The notes: a model not told the origin generated them from the sequence alone. DNA of 64,000 bases from Corynebacterium glaucum (GCF_030408855.1 NZ_CP047358.1:2418001-2482000), one strand, 5' to 3'. Shown: positions 20,781-32,812, numbered from the stretch's first letter. Program-made: numbers and translations.

Positions 20781-21281
20781 TCACGCAATCGTCGTTAATG
20801 CTGCGAAGATTGTGAGCACAATGGCACTGCCTGCTGCGATGACCCAGTACGATTCGTAGGGCCGCCAGCGGCTGGCGAGAGCTGCCCCGACGAGCGCGCC
20901 GAGGGTGTTCGAGATGATGTCGTCCAGGTCGGAGAATCCGGCCGCGAAGACGAACTGGGTGGTCTCGATGCCCAGGCTGAGCGCGAAACCGATGGCCGTG
21001 GCGCGCAGGATGGAGTCGCGGTAAGCGATGAACCCGATGGGCGCGAAAAGCGCCATGTTGCCAATCAGGTTGACCCACGGGGCCCACCAGGCCGCTCCAG
21101 TGTGGAACGTTTGCAACGGGTTGATGCGAATCTGGCGGCGTTGGTGCACCGCCGACTCCCACACTCCGGGCAGCTCAATGTAGGCCTTGCCGAATGTCAC
21201 GAGCACCACCAAAGTGGCAACGAGCAGCGCCGCCACAAGTTTCAGAAGTGTCGGTGCTGCTCGGTGTTGGGGGAGTGTCAA
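20781..21281 (-). CDS. VanZ-like membrane protein
   Basis: This 166-residue protein has five or so membrane helices and the VanZ signature: INPLQTF, NLIGNMALFAPIGF, then GIETTQFVFAAGFSDLDDIISNTLGALVG. VanZ-like proteins are linked with low-level teicoplanin resistance, but most chromosomal copies have no proven role. The start appears to be the TTG at 21281, since no ATG precedes the first helix; the ribosome binding site there is weak, so the start is uncertain. Confidence 0.85.
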   Translation of the reverse strand: MTLPQHRAAPTLLKLVAALLVATLVVLVTFGKAYIELPGVWESAVHQRRQIRINPLQTFHTGAAWWAPWVNLIGNMALFAPIGFIAYRDSILRATAIGFALSLGIETTQFVFAAGFSDLDDIISNTLGALVGAALASRWRPYESYWVIAAGSAIVLTIFAALTTIA

Positions 21282-21302
21282 AGTGGAGAAAGTGCTTACG
21301 GA

Positions 21303-22466
21303 TTAGGCCGCAGCGGCCTCGTGAGGAACCGGACCGCCGGAAATCTGGCGGTACGCGTGCGCCTGCACGAGGTAGGTGTACGGCGTGACAAAGACGGTCA
21401 GAATGATGGTGATGATAGCACCGACCGCCGCCATGCCTTCGCCGGAGCTGAGGAAGAGTGCGGGGGCCGACACAGCCATGTTCACGATGGCAAGGAACAG
21501 GATCAGCAGAAGTACCGGGAAGTAGTTTCGTGCGCCGCTGCGCATCGCACCACCGAAAGCGTTGCCGAACGAGCCGTTGTTGTCAGCCGCGTAGTAGATG
21601 ATGAACAGGAAGAACGGTGCCAGGAGGAGTACCGGAATGAAGAGGCTTGCCAAGAATATCCCCCCTGCCTTCATCACATTGGGATCCGAAAGCAGCGCCT
21701 CCGGCGAATCTGCGTACATCGCGATGTTCTCGTCGATGAGGCCGGTTGCGGCCGTGATGATTCCCGCAATGATGCTCAGAATGATAATTCCAACGACGAC
21801 GATGACCACGAGGATGGCCGCAACTCCCAGCGTCTTGCCGTAAGCCGGGGCCTGCCACTTTTGGAACTTCTTCACCAGGGTCTGCTGCAGCACACCGGAG
21901 GCGAAGAGCGGCGCGAGCAGGAACAGCGCAACGAGGGCGAGGAGACCGAGAACCACGAACTCAGAGTTCGACACCGCGGTAAGCACTGCTGAGGAAACGC
22001 CGATGAGCAGCATCTTGCCCGGGTTTGCCATGAGGCCCTTGAAACCCCACGAAATCGCCTCGCCAAGGCGGAGCTTGCCGGTGCCCTTTGTGTGGCGCCA
22101 GCCGTTGGCGGCCGGGTTGTTGATCGGGTGAGGCTGGGTGCCGTCGCCAAAGGTGCCGTCGGTCAGCTGGGAGCCGTGGAAACGCATCGCGTCGCCCCCG
22201 GCAGCGCCGGCAGCGGAGTTGACGTCGAACTGGGAGTAGTCGCCCGGCTGGCCGTAGGCCTGCTGGCCATACGGTTGCTGATCATAAGCCTGCTGACCGT
22301 ACTGATCCTGACCGTACTGATCCTGGCCATACTGGTTCTGGCCATACGACGGGTAGTTGCCATACGACTGCTGGCCATACGGCTGGTTCGGGTCACCGCC
22401 TTGGTTGCCGTAGCCCTCAGGGTCGTTGCCGTAGGGCGGGTAGCCGCCGTTGTTCGGGGTGCTCAT
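21303..22466 (-). CDS. Membrane protein with Tyr/Gln/Gly-rich repeat N-terminus
   Basis: This 387-residue protein has a low-complexity cytoplasmic N-terminus (about 1-85) with repeated QYGQ/QAYGQ units, then GWRHTKGTGKLRLGEAISWGFKG and about six membrane helices. It ends SGGPVPHEAAAA. The ATG at 22466 has GAAGGAAG upstream. A paralogue lies immediately upstream. Sticky Tyr/Gln tails of this type may promote clustering, for example at poles or septa; this is inference. Family and function are unknown. Confidence 0.78.
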   Translation of the reverse strand: MSTPNNGGYPPYGNDPEGYGNQGGDPNQPYGQQSYGNYPSYGQNQYGQDQYGQDQYGQQAYDQQPYGQQAYGQPGDYSQFDVNSAAGAAGGDAMRFHGSQLTDGTFGDGTQPHPINNPAANGWRHTKGTGKLRLGEAISWGFKGLMANPGKMLLIGVSSAVLTAVSNSEFVVLGLLALVALFLLAPLFASGVLQQTLVKKFQKWQAPAYGKTLGVAAILVVIVVVGIIILSIIAGIITAATGLIDENIAMYADSPEALLSDPNVMKAGGIFLASLFIPVLLLAPFFLFIIYYAADNNGSFGNAFGGAMRSGARNYFPVLLLILFLAIVNMAVSAPALFLSSGEGMAAVGAIITIILTVFVTPYTYLVQAHAYRQISGGPVPHEAAAA

Positions 22467-22553
22467 GGTGTCTTCCTTCAAAGAGTCGGAGGCAAAAACA
22501 CCTGAAATTTTACATAGAAGGCCACCGTCGGCGCACTCTCAACCACTCGGGGG

Positions 22554-23393
22554 CTAGTTCTCCGCGGCCTCGTGGGGTACCGGGCCGCCGGAAACCTGGC
22601 GGTACGCGTGTGCGCCAACCAGGTAGCTGTACGGCGTGATCAACAGGGAAAGCGCGATGGTCAGCAACGTGCCGACTAAACCGTTGAGCATCCCTTCGCT
22701 TGCCAAGTATGCCGGGAGCTGCGCGATGATACCGAGCACGATGATGAACACAGCAGTGGCCAGCGTCGACAGATAGTTGCGCGCAGCCGCGCTGAGACCC
22801 GCGCGGAGCGCGTTGCCGAAACTGCCGTTGTCGTCTGCTGCGAAATAGGCGGGAAAGACGAAGAACGGCGCTATGAGCAGGCACATCACCACCAACAAAA
22901 CCACAAGGATCATCAGCCCGCGCAGCGTCGACGGATGATCCACCGCCGCCTCAGGGTCGGTGAGGATAAGGCTGAGGTCCATCCCAGCGACCGCAAACAC
23001 CAGTGCGATGAACGTCAGCAAGAGCACGATGCCGAAGGACACTGCGATGAATACGCCAAGCATCCCTAATGCTTTGCCGTAAGCGGGAGCCTGAACATGC
23101 TGAAACCTGGCCTTCAGCGTCTGCTGCAACGCGACAGAGAGGATCACCGGAATGATCAGCAGCGAGCCGATCGCGGCGAGCGGTCCAACCCACGGCAGCA
23201 CCGTCATTTCATTGAGCACAGCCATCACGAGACCGATCAGCAGCATCGGGCCAGGATTAGTCGTAATCGCCTTGAACCCCCACGCGATCGCCTGACCGGG
23301 GCGCAGTTTGCCGGTGCCCTTCGTGTGGCTCCAGCCGTTGCCCTGTGGATCACCACCGGAGGGCGAGTAGCCGCCGGGATTCGTGGTGCTCAT
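22554..23393 (-). CDS. Paralogous six-helix membrane protein, short N-terminus
   Basis: This 279-residue protein is clearly paralogous to the next gene: it shares GWSHTKGTGKLRPGQAIAWGFK, the AADDNGSFGNALR(A/G)G loop, SYLVGAHAYRQVSGGPVPHEA and the same helix pattern. The Tyr/Gln repeat region is reduced to about 20 residues. ATG at 23393 with AAGGCAAGG upstream. It follows leuS start-to-end on the same strand with 13 bp to leuS's stop. The two paralogues probably arose by tandem duplication. Confidence 0.78.
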   Translation of the reverse strand: MSTTNPGGYSPSGGDPQGNGWSHTKGTGKLRPGQAIAWGFKAITTNPGPMLLIGLVMAVLNEMTVLPWVGPLAAIGSLLIIPVILSVALQQTLKARFQHVQAPAYGKALGMLGVFIAVSFGIVLLLTFIALVFAVAGMDLSLILTDPEAAVDHPSTLRGLMILVVLLVVMCLLIAPFFVFPAYFAADDNGSFGNALRAGLSAAARNYLSTLATAVFIIVLGIIAQLPAYLASEGMLNGLVGTLLTIALSLLITPYSYLVGAHAYRQVSGGPVPHEAAEN

Positions 23394-23406
23394 TGTGCCT
23401 TGCCTT

Positions 23407-26268
<2,862 letters not shown>

Positions 26269-26270
26269 GG

Positions 26271-26283
26271 TTAGACAGTCTAA
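26271..26283. promoter_or_regulatory. Palindrome directly upstream of leuS
   Basis: TTAGACAGTCTAA is a perfect 13-bp palindrome two bases before the leuS start codon. It includes a TAGACT hexamer on the leuS strand that fits a corynebacterial -10 (TANNNT), so it may be an operator, or a promoter element of a nearly leaderless transcript. Role inferred. Confidence 0.35.
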
Positions 26284-26457
26284 TAGGGCACCGTTTGTCA
26301 CGGTCGCAGGGAGCTTTTGCTTATCGACGCCTCGTTCCCAGCGTCGAGGCGTCCATCTAACGCCCGAGCGACTGGGGGAGATATGGAAGGTGTGGGTCGT
26401 TACCGCCCACAGCACTCGTCCTCAGCATTCGTCCTCTACTGAAAGTGCATTGTTTTC

Positions 26458-26781
26458 ATGTTCACCCGCAAACGTCTTGCCCCCGCCTGCATTGCAGTAG
26501 TCACCGCCAGCGCCGCCATCGTCGCACCTGCCGCTAACGCTGTCGAACTTCAGGTCGAAACCCGCAGCGGGCATTCCCTCAACGCCGTTGAGCTCAGCTC
26601 CGCGCTCATCCAGCCGTACAAGGACCTTTCGTCCCTCGGGTCGTCGGAATACTTCTTCCCCAGCCCGGAGAACCGCGCCCCTGGGAACCCGGGCCTGCTC
26701 TCGTCGACTTTGGGGAGCATCGTCAACCTCGTCCTGCCGTTCTACGCGCTCTTTGAACTCACTGGATCGTCCATTAAGTAG
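26458..26781 (+). CDS. Small secreted protein A (107 residues)
   Basis: This protein has a clear signal peptide (MFTRKRLAPACIAVVTASAAI, cut after the AANA region near residue 28). The mature part of about 80 residues has SSEYFFPSPENR and a hydrophobic C-terminal helix (STLGSIVNLVLPFYALF). It resembles in length, layout and the S-x-x-FFP motif the secreted protein encoded just after the DcuC gene. Possibly an envelope-anchored or mycomembrane-associated protein. No family recognised. Confidence 0.7.
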   Translation: MFTRKRLAPACIAVVTASAAIVAPAANAVELQVETRSGHSLNAVELSSALIQPYKDLSSLGSSEYFFPSPENRAPGNPGLLSSTLGSIVNLVLPFYALFELTGSSIK

Positions 26782-26871
26782 TCGCTCTAGCACTAGATCC
26801 ACGAAGGCGACATTGTTCACATATCCGCGAAATCGCTGCGATAGATGAAACCTTCGGGCGATATTTAAAGC

Positions 26872-28296
26872 ATGCTTTATGTATTGCTCGCGGTCGTGGC
26901 GATTGCTGCGGTCGGTTACTTCATTTACAAAAAGGTGCACGCGGCATCGGCAATCTTCGCCGTGGGCGTGCTGCTGCTCATGATCGCCGCGGCGACCGGC
27001 CGCGTGACCCTTTCTACTCAGGACATCGAGTCCAGCGGCAACGCGTTTTACGACGAGCTGCTGATCATCGAGTCCCTGTTCAAGTCCCGCTTCTCCGGCA
27101 CCGGCATGGCGATCATGGTGCTCTTCGGCTTCGTCGGCTACATGCGCCACATCGGTGCTGACGCGAAGACCGTGGTTGCGCTATCCCAGCCGCTACGGCG
27201 CTTCGAAGGCTCGTACTGGCTGGTGCCCGTCGGGTTTGCGGTGGGCACGTTGTTGTCCTTGGTCGTGCCGTCGGCAAGCGCTCTGTCCCTGCTGCTAGTG
27301 GCGACCCTGATGCCTGCGCTGATCGCTGCTGGCCTGACTCCGCTGACGGTGGGCGCGATTGTGGTGACCTCCTCGACCATTGCGCCCTCGCCGCTCGAGG
27401 CTGGCCTGATTCAAGGTGCCGACCTGGTGGGGATGACGGTGACGGAGTTCACCTTCGGCAACGTGGCGTACGCGACGGTGCCGGCGCTGATTGTCGTCGC
27501 GTTCACGCACATGTGGTGGCAGCGGCGTTGCGATCTTCGCGATGTGGCGAAGGTGACCGCCGCGACCACTGCCGGAGAGGTGGAGGAAGCGAAGGAGAGC
27601 GAATCCGATAGGCGCATCCAGGAAGCCGTGGAACGCGCCCAGGGCCTGCCCGGGTTCTACGCACTGCTGCCGCTGCTGCCGCTTTTGCTCATCGTCATCT
27701 CCGCGATCCTGAACCGCATGGGCGTGGTGGGTTTCGAGGCCGACATTCTGCCGGTGACCGTGGTGTCGCTGATGGTGACCATGATCATCGAGGCGATCCG
27801 GCTGCGAAACGTCACAGAAGCGGTCGATGCGCTCCAGGACTTCTTCAAAGGTCTGGGCGAAGGTGCCGCCGGCGTGGTCTCGCTGATCGTCGCCGCGGCG
27901 ATTCTGGTGGAGGGCATCACGCAGATGGGCGTGATCGACGCGCTGACCAATCTTGCGCAGGCGTCGTCGGGCGCGGCGGCGCTGATGGTGATCGTTTTCG
28001 TGCTGGCTACCGGCCTGATGGCGGTGCTCACCGGCTCCGGTGTGGCACCGTACTTCGCGTTCTCCGAGATGGTGCCGGGCCTGGCTGCAGAATCCGCTGT
28101 GCACGCGCCACAAATGCTCGCGTCCATTTGGTCCGCTTCGAATTTGATGCGTCAGGCCTCGCCAGTGAACGCCGCGGTGCTCATCGTCTCCGGCGCGCTG
28201 AAGATCAACCCGGTTGAACTGGTCCGACGCACGTTCGTGCCCATGCTCGTGGGCACGATCAGCGCAGTCATCTTCGCGTTCCTGTTGATCGGTTAA
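26872..28296 (+). CDS. dcuC: DcuC-type C4-dicarboxylate carrier
   Basis: This 474-residue protein has about 12 membrane helices, a charged cytoplasmic loop (about 225-255, VEEAKESESDRRIQEA) and the C4-dicarboxylate anaerobic carrier pattern (PSASALSLLL, TSSTIAPSPLE, TGSGVAPYFAFSEM). DcuC family members move succinate, fumarate or related acids. The substrate and direction here are not determinable. ATG at 26872 has a poor ribosome binding site (TTTAAAGC ahead). It sits between two similar secreted-protein genes. Confidence 0.85.
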   Translation: MLYVLLAVVAIAAVGYFIYKKVHAASAIFAVGVLLLMIAAATGRVTLSTQDIESSGNAFYDELLIIESLFKSRFSGTGMAIMVLFGFVGYMRHIGADAKTVVALSQPLRRFEGSYWLVPVGFAVGTLLSLVVPSASALSLLLVATLMPALIAAGLTPLTVGAIVVTSSTIAPSPLEAGLIQGADLVGMTVTEFTFGNVAYATVPALIVVAFTHMWWQRRCDLRDVAKVTAATTAGEVEEAKESESDRRIQEAVERAQGLPGFYALLPLLPLLLIVISAILNRMGVVGFEADILPVTVVSLMVTMIIEAIRLRNVTEAVDALQDFFKGLGEGAAGVVSLIVAAAILVEGITQMGVIDALTNLAQASSGAAALMVIVFVLATGLMAVLTGSGVAPYFAFSEMVPGLAAESAVHAPQMLASIWSASNLMRQASPVNAAVLIVSGALKINPVELVRRTFVPMLVGTISAVIFAFLLIG

Positions 28297-28386
28297 GCGC
28301 GTTGACTCGGGCGAGGGTTGATAACAGCGGGTTACCTTATGAGAGATATAAGAACTGTCACCGTCCCGAAGAACCTAGGAGACCCC

Positions 28387-28710
28387 ATGCGCACCAACAC
28401 CCGAGCTCGCCGCGTTGGCATTCTTGCCGCCGCCGTCACGCTGACCGCCACTTCGATTGCCGCCACCACCCCGGCAACGGCGGACGACACCGCTCCGACG
28501 TACACCGTGAAAGAGACGAAAAGCCCATTCGACGAGCATGCGGGTCCACTGTCGTCCAACACCTTCTTCTTCCCCAGGACTGAGCACCTCACCGAAGAAG
28601 AGAAAAAGACGATTGCCATCCAACCGTTATCATCCCGGTACCTGCTTTTCACCGGCCGCCTCGCGATGCTGCTCGCACCGATCGCGTGGCTGAGCTCGCT
28701 GGGACGCTAA
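28387..28710 (+). CDS. Small secreted protein B (107 residues)
   Basis: The signal peptide is RRVGILAAAVTLTATSIAA with cleavage after the TPATA region (about residue 33). A mature part contains SSNTFFFPRTEHL and a C-terminal hydrophobic helix (RLAMLLAPIAWLSSLGR). It has the same length as the secreted protein before the DcuC gene, with a similar FFP motif and tail. The ATG at 28387 follows AGGAG. Its stop overlaps the stop of the convergent fic gene. Confidence 0.7.
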   Translation: MRTNTRARRVGILAAAVTLTATSIAATTPATADDTAPTYTVKETKSPFDEHAGPLSSNTFFFPRTEHLTEEEKKTIAIQPLSSRYLLFTGRLAMLLAPIAWLSSLGR

Positions 28711-29870
28711 CTCCGTCTCACGGCAGCGAACTCGTCTAGCAGCTCGAGAACATCGGGGGAGCGCCAAGCCCTCCGCCGCCGATCCAACTGCCCACCAATA
28801 ACGATGCCGTCGGCCTCGAGGCGCTCGAGTGCATTTCGGGCGGTTTCGACCGAGGCGTCGAACTCTTCAGCCACCACCGCAGCCGTGAGAATCGGGCGCT
28901 GCACAAGGAGGTCGAGCACCTGCCACGCGAGTGCGTCGGCACGTGCCGTAAGCTGGTGGGACCATTCGTCGCGCACGTCGACAAGCTCGTTCGCGAGCCA
29001 TGTTCCGCGTTCGACGGCAGCCAGCGCGCTGCGGGCGAATAGCGCCACCACCGGCCCAACGTCCCCCTCCCGGTACGCGCTAAGCGTGTCAAAGTAGCCG
29101 ACAGTATCGGAAAGCAACCCTACCGAGATCGGCAGCGCCGCAGAAGTAGTAATGCCGCGGGCACGCAGGATCACATGTATCAGCGCGCGGCCGGTGCGCC
29201 CGTTTCCGTCGGCAAACGGGTGGATGGTCTCAAACTGTGCATGCGCAACCGCCGCCTGCACCAAAGCCGGCAGGTCATCGCGCTGCATGAAGCGCTCGAG
29301 ATCGCGCATTGCATCCGCCAGACGGGTGTGATGCGGAGGTACGAAATCCGCATCACCCGGGTGCAGATCGCTCCCGCCGATCCACACTTGCTGCTCACGG
29401 AACTTGCCCGCGATCTCCGGAGCAGACTCCTCCAGCAGCACGCGGTGCATCTCCAGTATCGACTCAAGCGATGGCACACCTAGATCCACCGCCTCCGCCA
29501 TCTGCCGGGTATTGGCCGCAATGAGTCCAGCATTTCCGCTGGCGCGACCGGTCATCTCCGCTTCAAGCACCTTCCGCGCTGACGAGGTCAGCTGCTCAAT
29601 CCGGCTCGAAGCGACAGATTCGCTGCGCAACAGCAGGGGAGTAAACGGCAGCAGGCGATGCGCCTCCGTCGCATCGAAGCGCACTACCTCAACGGTCGCC
29701 CGCTCCACCAAAGCAAGGGTTTCCTGGGACAATTCAAGGGGCAGTTCGCTTATCGACGCCACCTTCGCAGCGCCATACTCACGAGGTTGCGCCTTTGCAG
29801 CCCGGCGCGAGAGCGGCTGCGCGGACGGTTTCCACTGCAGCGTTTCGTACTGAATCCTGGGCCAGTTCAT
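28707..29870 (-). CDS. Fic-domain AMPylase-type protein with C-terminal winged helix
   Basis: This roughly 387-residue protein has an N-terminal inhibitory-helix-like motif SSRIEQ (about 86; class II inhibitory motif S-x-x-x-E followed by G/N in canonical cases), the Fic core with HPFADGNGRTGR (about 217-228) and a C-terminal winged helix (about 310-370). Fic enzymes transfer AMP to protein hydroxyls. The full catalytic motif suggests activity. The ATG at 29870 is used. A GTG at 29903, preceded by AAGG, is also plausible and would put the start inside an inverted-repeat operator. Confidence 0.88.
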   Translation of the reverse strand: MNWPRIQYETLQWKPSAQPLSRRAAKAQPREYGAAKVASISELPLELSQETLALVERATVEVVRFDATEAHRLLPFTPLLLRSESVASSRIEQLTSSARKVLEAEMTGRASGNAGLIAANTRQMAEAVDLGVPSLESILEMHRVLLEESAPEIAGKFREQQVWIGGSDLHPGDADFVPPHHTRLADAMRDLERFMQRDDLPALVQAAVAHAQFETIHPFADGNGRTGRALIHVILRARGITTSAALPISVGLLSDTVGYFDTLSAYREGDVGPVVALFARSALAAVERGTWLANELVDVRDEWSHQLTARADALAWQVLDLLVQRPILTAAVVAEEFDASVETARNALERLEADGIVIGGQLDRRRRAWRSPDVLELLDEFAAVRRS

Positions 29871-29904
29871 GTCCTCTACGTTAGCGGGAAAGCGAAAGTT
29901 CACG

Positions 29905-29944
29905 CCTTAAGTTTGATGTAGTCATCGCTTGACCAAACTTAAGG
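29905..29944. promoter_or_regulatory. 11-bp inverted repeat upstream of fic, candidate operator
   Basis: CCTTAAGTTTG (29905-29915) and CAAACTTAAGG (29934-29944) form a perfect 11-bp inverted repeat spaced by 18 bp, just upstream of the Fic gene. The arm-to-arm distance of about three helical turns suits a dimeric DNA-binding protein. Since this Fic protein ends in a winged helix, autoregulation is a reasonable inference. Confidence 0.55.
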
Positions 29945-30024
29945 ACTTATTTTTGGCCCATTAGTCTGAACACGAAACTTATGAGCGCCGGACTCAGTCC
30001 CCAGATCGCCCTCATCGCCCCTTG

Positions 30025-32190
30025 CTAGATCCGCAGGAAGTTGCGCAGCTGAGCAGCGAGTGCAGAGAGAACACCACCGAGGACCCCAATGATCTGGGAG
30101 ATGATCGCGCCGACACCGGACAGGAACTTTGAACTCCCCGCAGTAGTAGTCGGTTCAGCCGGCGCGGACGAAGCAGACGGCGTGGACGAAGCGGGTGCGT
30201 CGGTGGTTGGGGTGGTCTTCGGCGCGCGGGCGGTGAGCCACTGATCCTCACCGATGGAGCGGTCCACAATACGGATCTCACCGATGCTGCCGAACCAGCC
30301 GTCTTCCATCTTGTCCTCCCACGCGGAGGTGCCGAGCAGCCACTTGTACTCCTCGCCCGCCATGCCGATTGGGCCGTAGCCGTCGCGAAGAATCGGGGAG
30401 CCGTCGACGTACATGGTTACCGACTTGTTCTTCGGGTCGTTTACCACTGCGACGTGCATCCACTCGCCCTTCGGCACCTCGTGGGTCCAGTTGGAGAAGC
30501 CCTTGCCGTTCTCACCGAGCGAGTACCAGCGCAGCTCGCGGAGGTTGGAAACGCCGAGCATCTGGATCGGGTCGCCATCCGGGTCCTTCGGGTTGACCTT
30601 GGTGCCGGAAGCGTCGCGGATCAGGGCGTTGGACCAACCGTTGTCGTCGCCGTCGAAGTCCTTGTCCAGCTTGAGGAAGGCCTCCATGGTGTAGCCGTTC
30701 TCGAAGTTCATCGAGTTGATCTTCGCGCCGGTGGCGGTCTCGAACCAGGCGACGGCGCTCTTGGCGTTCGGCTCGGCGAACTTCAGGGAACCAGCATCGG
30801 AGGACAACGGGTGGGTGTCGGTGGAGTAGGTGACCAGGTTGTCGGAGACTCCCGCGCGGTGCTTCACACGGGTCATATCCTGGCCGCTTTCGACGTCCGG
30901 GATGACGGAACCGGCCGGGGCGGCCTGGCCGTCGTTAAGCAATTGCCCCTCGAAAGTGGTGCGACCTGGCCTCCAGTGCACCGCTGTGCCCTCGACCTTG
31001 ACATAGTCGTCCGAACCGGCAGGCTTCTCGGTCTCCGTGATGGTGTAGGGGGTGTAGCCCTTGGAGACGGTGTCGCGCAGGACGGCGCTGTAGTTCGGGT
31101 CGTTTTCATCGCCCTTGGTCCATGCTTCGTTGAAGCCGGCGAAGCGCGCGTCGAAGTCGATGTCGATCGCGTAGGAATCGCCGCTGCCCTCTGGGAGGAG
31201 GTGGTCGAACGCGGTGAGCTTGGCGGTGTTCTTCTGCTGGACCCACGGCGAGAACGCGGTCATCTCGAGCTGGTTGTTGCTCAGGTCGAACTGCAGCAGG
31301 CCCATCAGGCCGTTACCGCCGAGGTAGGCCATCTGGTAGTCCTGCAGGATGTTGATCACGTCGTGGCCAGCGTCGTTGGTGGTGACGTGGTAGCCGGCAC
31401 CGTGGTGATGGCCGGCGATGGTGAGGAAGATCTGGTCGTTCTTGCGAATCAGCGTGTCCCACAGGTGCTGGCCGTACTCCTCGGTGAAGTAGGTGGAGCC
31501 GTCGCCGTTGATGCCGGTGATCTCGTGTGCGGTGAGGATGACGGGCAGCGTCGGGTGAGCGTCGATGACTTCCTGGGCCCATGCAAGCGTGTCGTCGTTG
31601 GCGCGGAAGCCGAGCGCGAGGACGAGGTACTCCTGGCCCTCGGCCTCGAAGATGTGGTACTCCGAATCGACGGTCTGGCCTGGGAACTTGTAGTCCTTGC
31701 CGCCTGCGTAGACGTCCGTGGACTGGTGGCGGCCCTGGAAGGTGGAGAGGTTCTCTGCGCGGGAGACGGGGAAGTAGGTCTCGAACGCGGAGGCGCCTCC
31801 GAGCATTGCGTAATCGTGGTTGCCCGGCAGCACGGAGTAATCCAGGTTGGCCTGGTCCAGCACGGCCATGGCACGGTCGGCGATGTCCCAGCTTGCGAGG
31901 TCCTCCGGCTGATCCACCAGGTCACCGAGGTGGGTGACAAACTCGGTGCCCAGCGCCTCATGGTTGTCGGCGAGGAACTCCGTCTGCACGTCGAACGGGT
32001 TGGAACCGTAGCGGGAGCCGAAGATGTCGCCCGCGGCATCAGTACCGTAGCGAGCGTAGAACTGGGTATCCGGCATGACGCCGAGGGTGAAGCGGGAAGC
32101 GAGGTCATCCGCCGCTGCGACGGGAAGCGGCAGCTGAGTCAGCGGGGTGAGCAGGGCAAGCGTGGTGAGGGCGGCAACTGGTTTACGCAT
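30025..32190 (-). CDS. Secreted calcineurin-like metallophosphoesterase with LamG-like domain
   Basis: This 721-residue protein has a signal peptide (MRKPVAALTTLALLTPL, cut about residue 27). The metallophosphoesterase domain (about 35-300) contains GVMPDTQFY, THLGDLVDQ, PGNHDY and AGHHHGAG metal ligands. A concanavalin/LamG-like domain follows (about 500-660, with MYVDGSPI and EIRIVDRS), then a Ser/Thr/Ala/Pro linker and a hydrophobic tail (GVGAIISQIIGVLGGVL) that may anchor it. It is likely a cell-surface phosphatase or nucleotidase. ATG at 32190 with GAAGGACTC upstream. Confidence 0.9.
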   Translation of the reverse strand: MRKPVAALTTLALLTPLTQLPLPVAAADDLASRFTLGVMPDTQFYARYGTDAAGDIFGSRYGSNPFDVQTEFLADNHEALGTEFVTHLGDLVDQPEDLASWDIADRAMAVLDQANLDYSVLPGNHDYAMLGGASAFETYFPVSRAENLSTFQGRHQSTDVYAGGKDYKFPGQTVDSEYHIFEAEGQEYLVLALGFRANDDTLAWAQEVIDAHPTLPVILTAHEITGINGDGSTYFTEEYGQHLWDTLIRKNDQIFLTIAGHHHGAGYHVTTNDAGHDVINILQDYQMAYLGGNGLMGLLQFDLSNNQLEMTAFSPWVQQKNTAKLTAFDHLLPEGSGDSYAIDIDFDARFAGFNEAWTKGDENDPNYSAVLRDTVSKGYTPYTITETEKPAGSDDYVKVEGTAVHWRPGRTTFEGQLLNDGQAAPAGSVIPDVESGQDMTRVKHRAGVSDNLVTYSTDTHPLSSDAGSLKFAEPNAKSAVAWFETATGAKINSMNFENGYTMEAFLKLDKDFDGDDNGWSNALIRDASGTKVNPKDPDGDPIQMLGVSNLRELRWYSLGENGKGFSNWTHEVPKGEWMHVAVVNDPKNKSVTMYVDGSPILRDGYGPIGMAGEEYKWLLGTSAWEDKMEDGWFGSIGEIRIVDRSIGEDQWLTARAPKTTPTTDAPASSTPSASSAPAEPTTTAGSSKFLSGVGAIISQIIGVLGGVLSALAAQLRNFLRI

Positions 32191-32281
32191 GAGAGTCCTT
32201 CGCGGGTGCGGGTGCGGTGGGTGTGTTGCGCCGCCGACGCTAACCCTCAAAGGTTTCTTTTACGTAAATTTCATGTGAAAC

Positions 32282-32812
32282 CTAGCGTTGCTGCGTCTCG
32301 ACCCACTCCACGACCGGGTTCAGCCTGGCGAAATCGACCCGATCCACATCCTTGCCGTAGATGTCGATCATGTTGCGCTCGTTCTCGTTCTTCCGCGGCT
32401 TCATCTTCACCGCGGTGATCAACCCGCGCATGACGTTGCGGTGCGCCGCGGACAGCTCCGAGTAATTCAGCCGCCCGGGCAGGTAAAACCGCGTGACGGA
32501 ATCGGCCAGATCACCGAGCAGGCCGCCGGTGGGGTCGGTCGCGGTCACGAAGTCGTCGATAGTCATGCCCGTGGTGGCGATGGCAACCGGACGGTCGCGC
32601 ACCACCTCACTGCCCAGCGAGCGTACGAACTTCACACCCTCGTGCATCGGGCCGTGCGCCGGTGCGAGCACCACAATCGGACCCGCGGCGGACTCGGCGC
32701 TGACCTCCCCGGCCTCGGCGATCGGCACCGCATCTACGCCGACCCGGCGCGCCAACTCCTCAGCGTACTGCTTGGTGGAACCGTAGGTGCTGGCGTAGTA
32801 AATGCTGGTCAT
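32282..32812 (-). CDS. Flavodoxin-domain protein (HemG-like)
   Basis: This 176-residue protein opens with the flavodoxin strand and FMN phosphate loop YYASTYGSTKQYAEELA and continues with VVLAPAHGPMHEG. The length and final basic segment (MKPRKNENERNM) resemble the HemG-type flavodoxin group sometimes annotated as protoporphyrinogen oxidase, though that activity is not proven here. ATG at 32812. It follows the amino-acid permease on the same strand by 19 bp, suggesting co-transcription. Confidence 0.82.
   Translation of the reverse strand: MTSIYYASTYGSTKQYAEELARRVGVDAVPIAEAGEVSAESAAGPIVVLAPAHGPMHEGVKFVRSLGSEVVRDRPVAIATTGMTIDDFVTATDPTGGLLGDLADSVTRFYLPGRLNYSELSAAHRNVMRGLITAVKMKPRKNENERNMIDIYGKDVDRVDFARLNPVVEWVETQQR

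Noticed and set aside
32265..32283. parS-like sequence (GGTTTCACATGAAA on the minus strand)
   Set aside because: It departs from the TGTTTCACGTGAAACA consensus at several positions and stands alone. It is better read as part of a weak hairpin (AGGTTTC/GAAACCT) after the flavodoxin gene.
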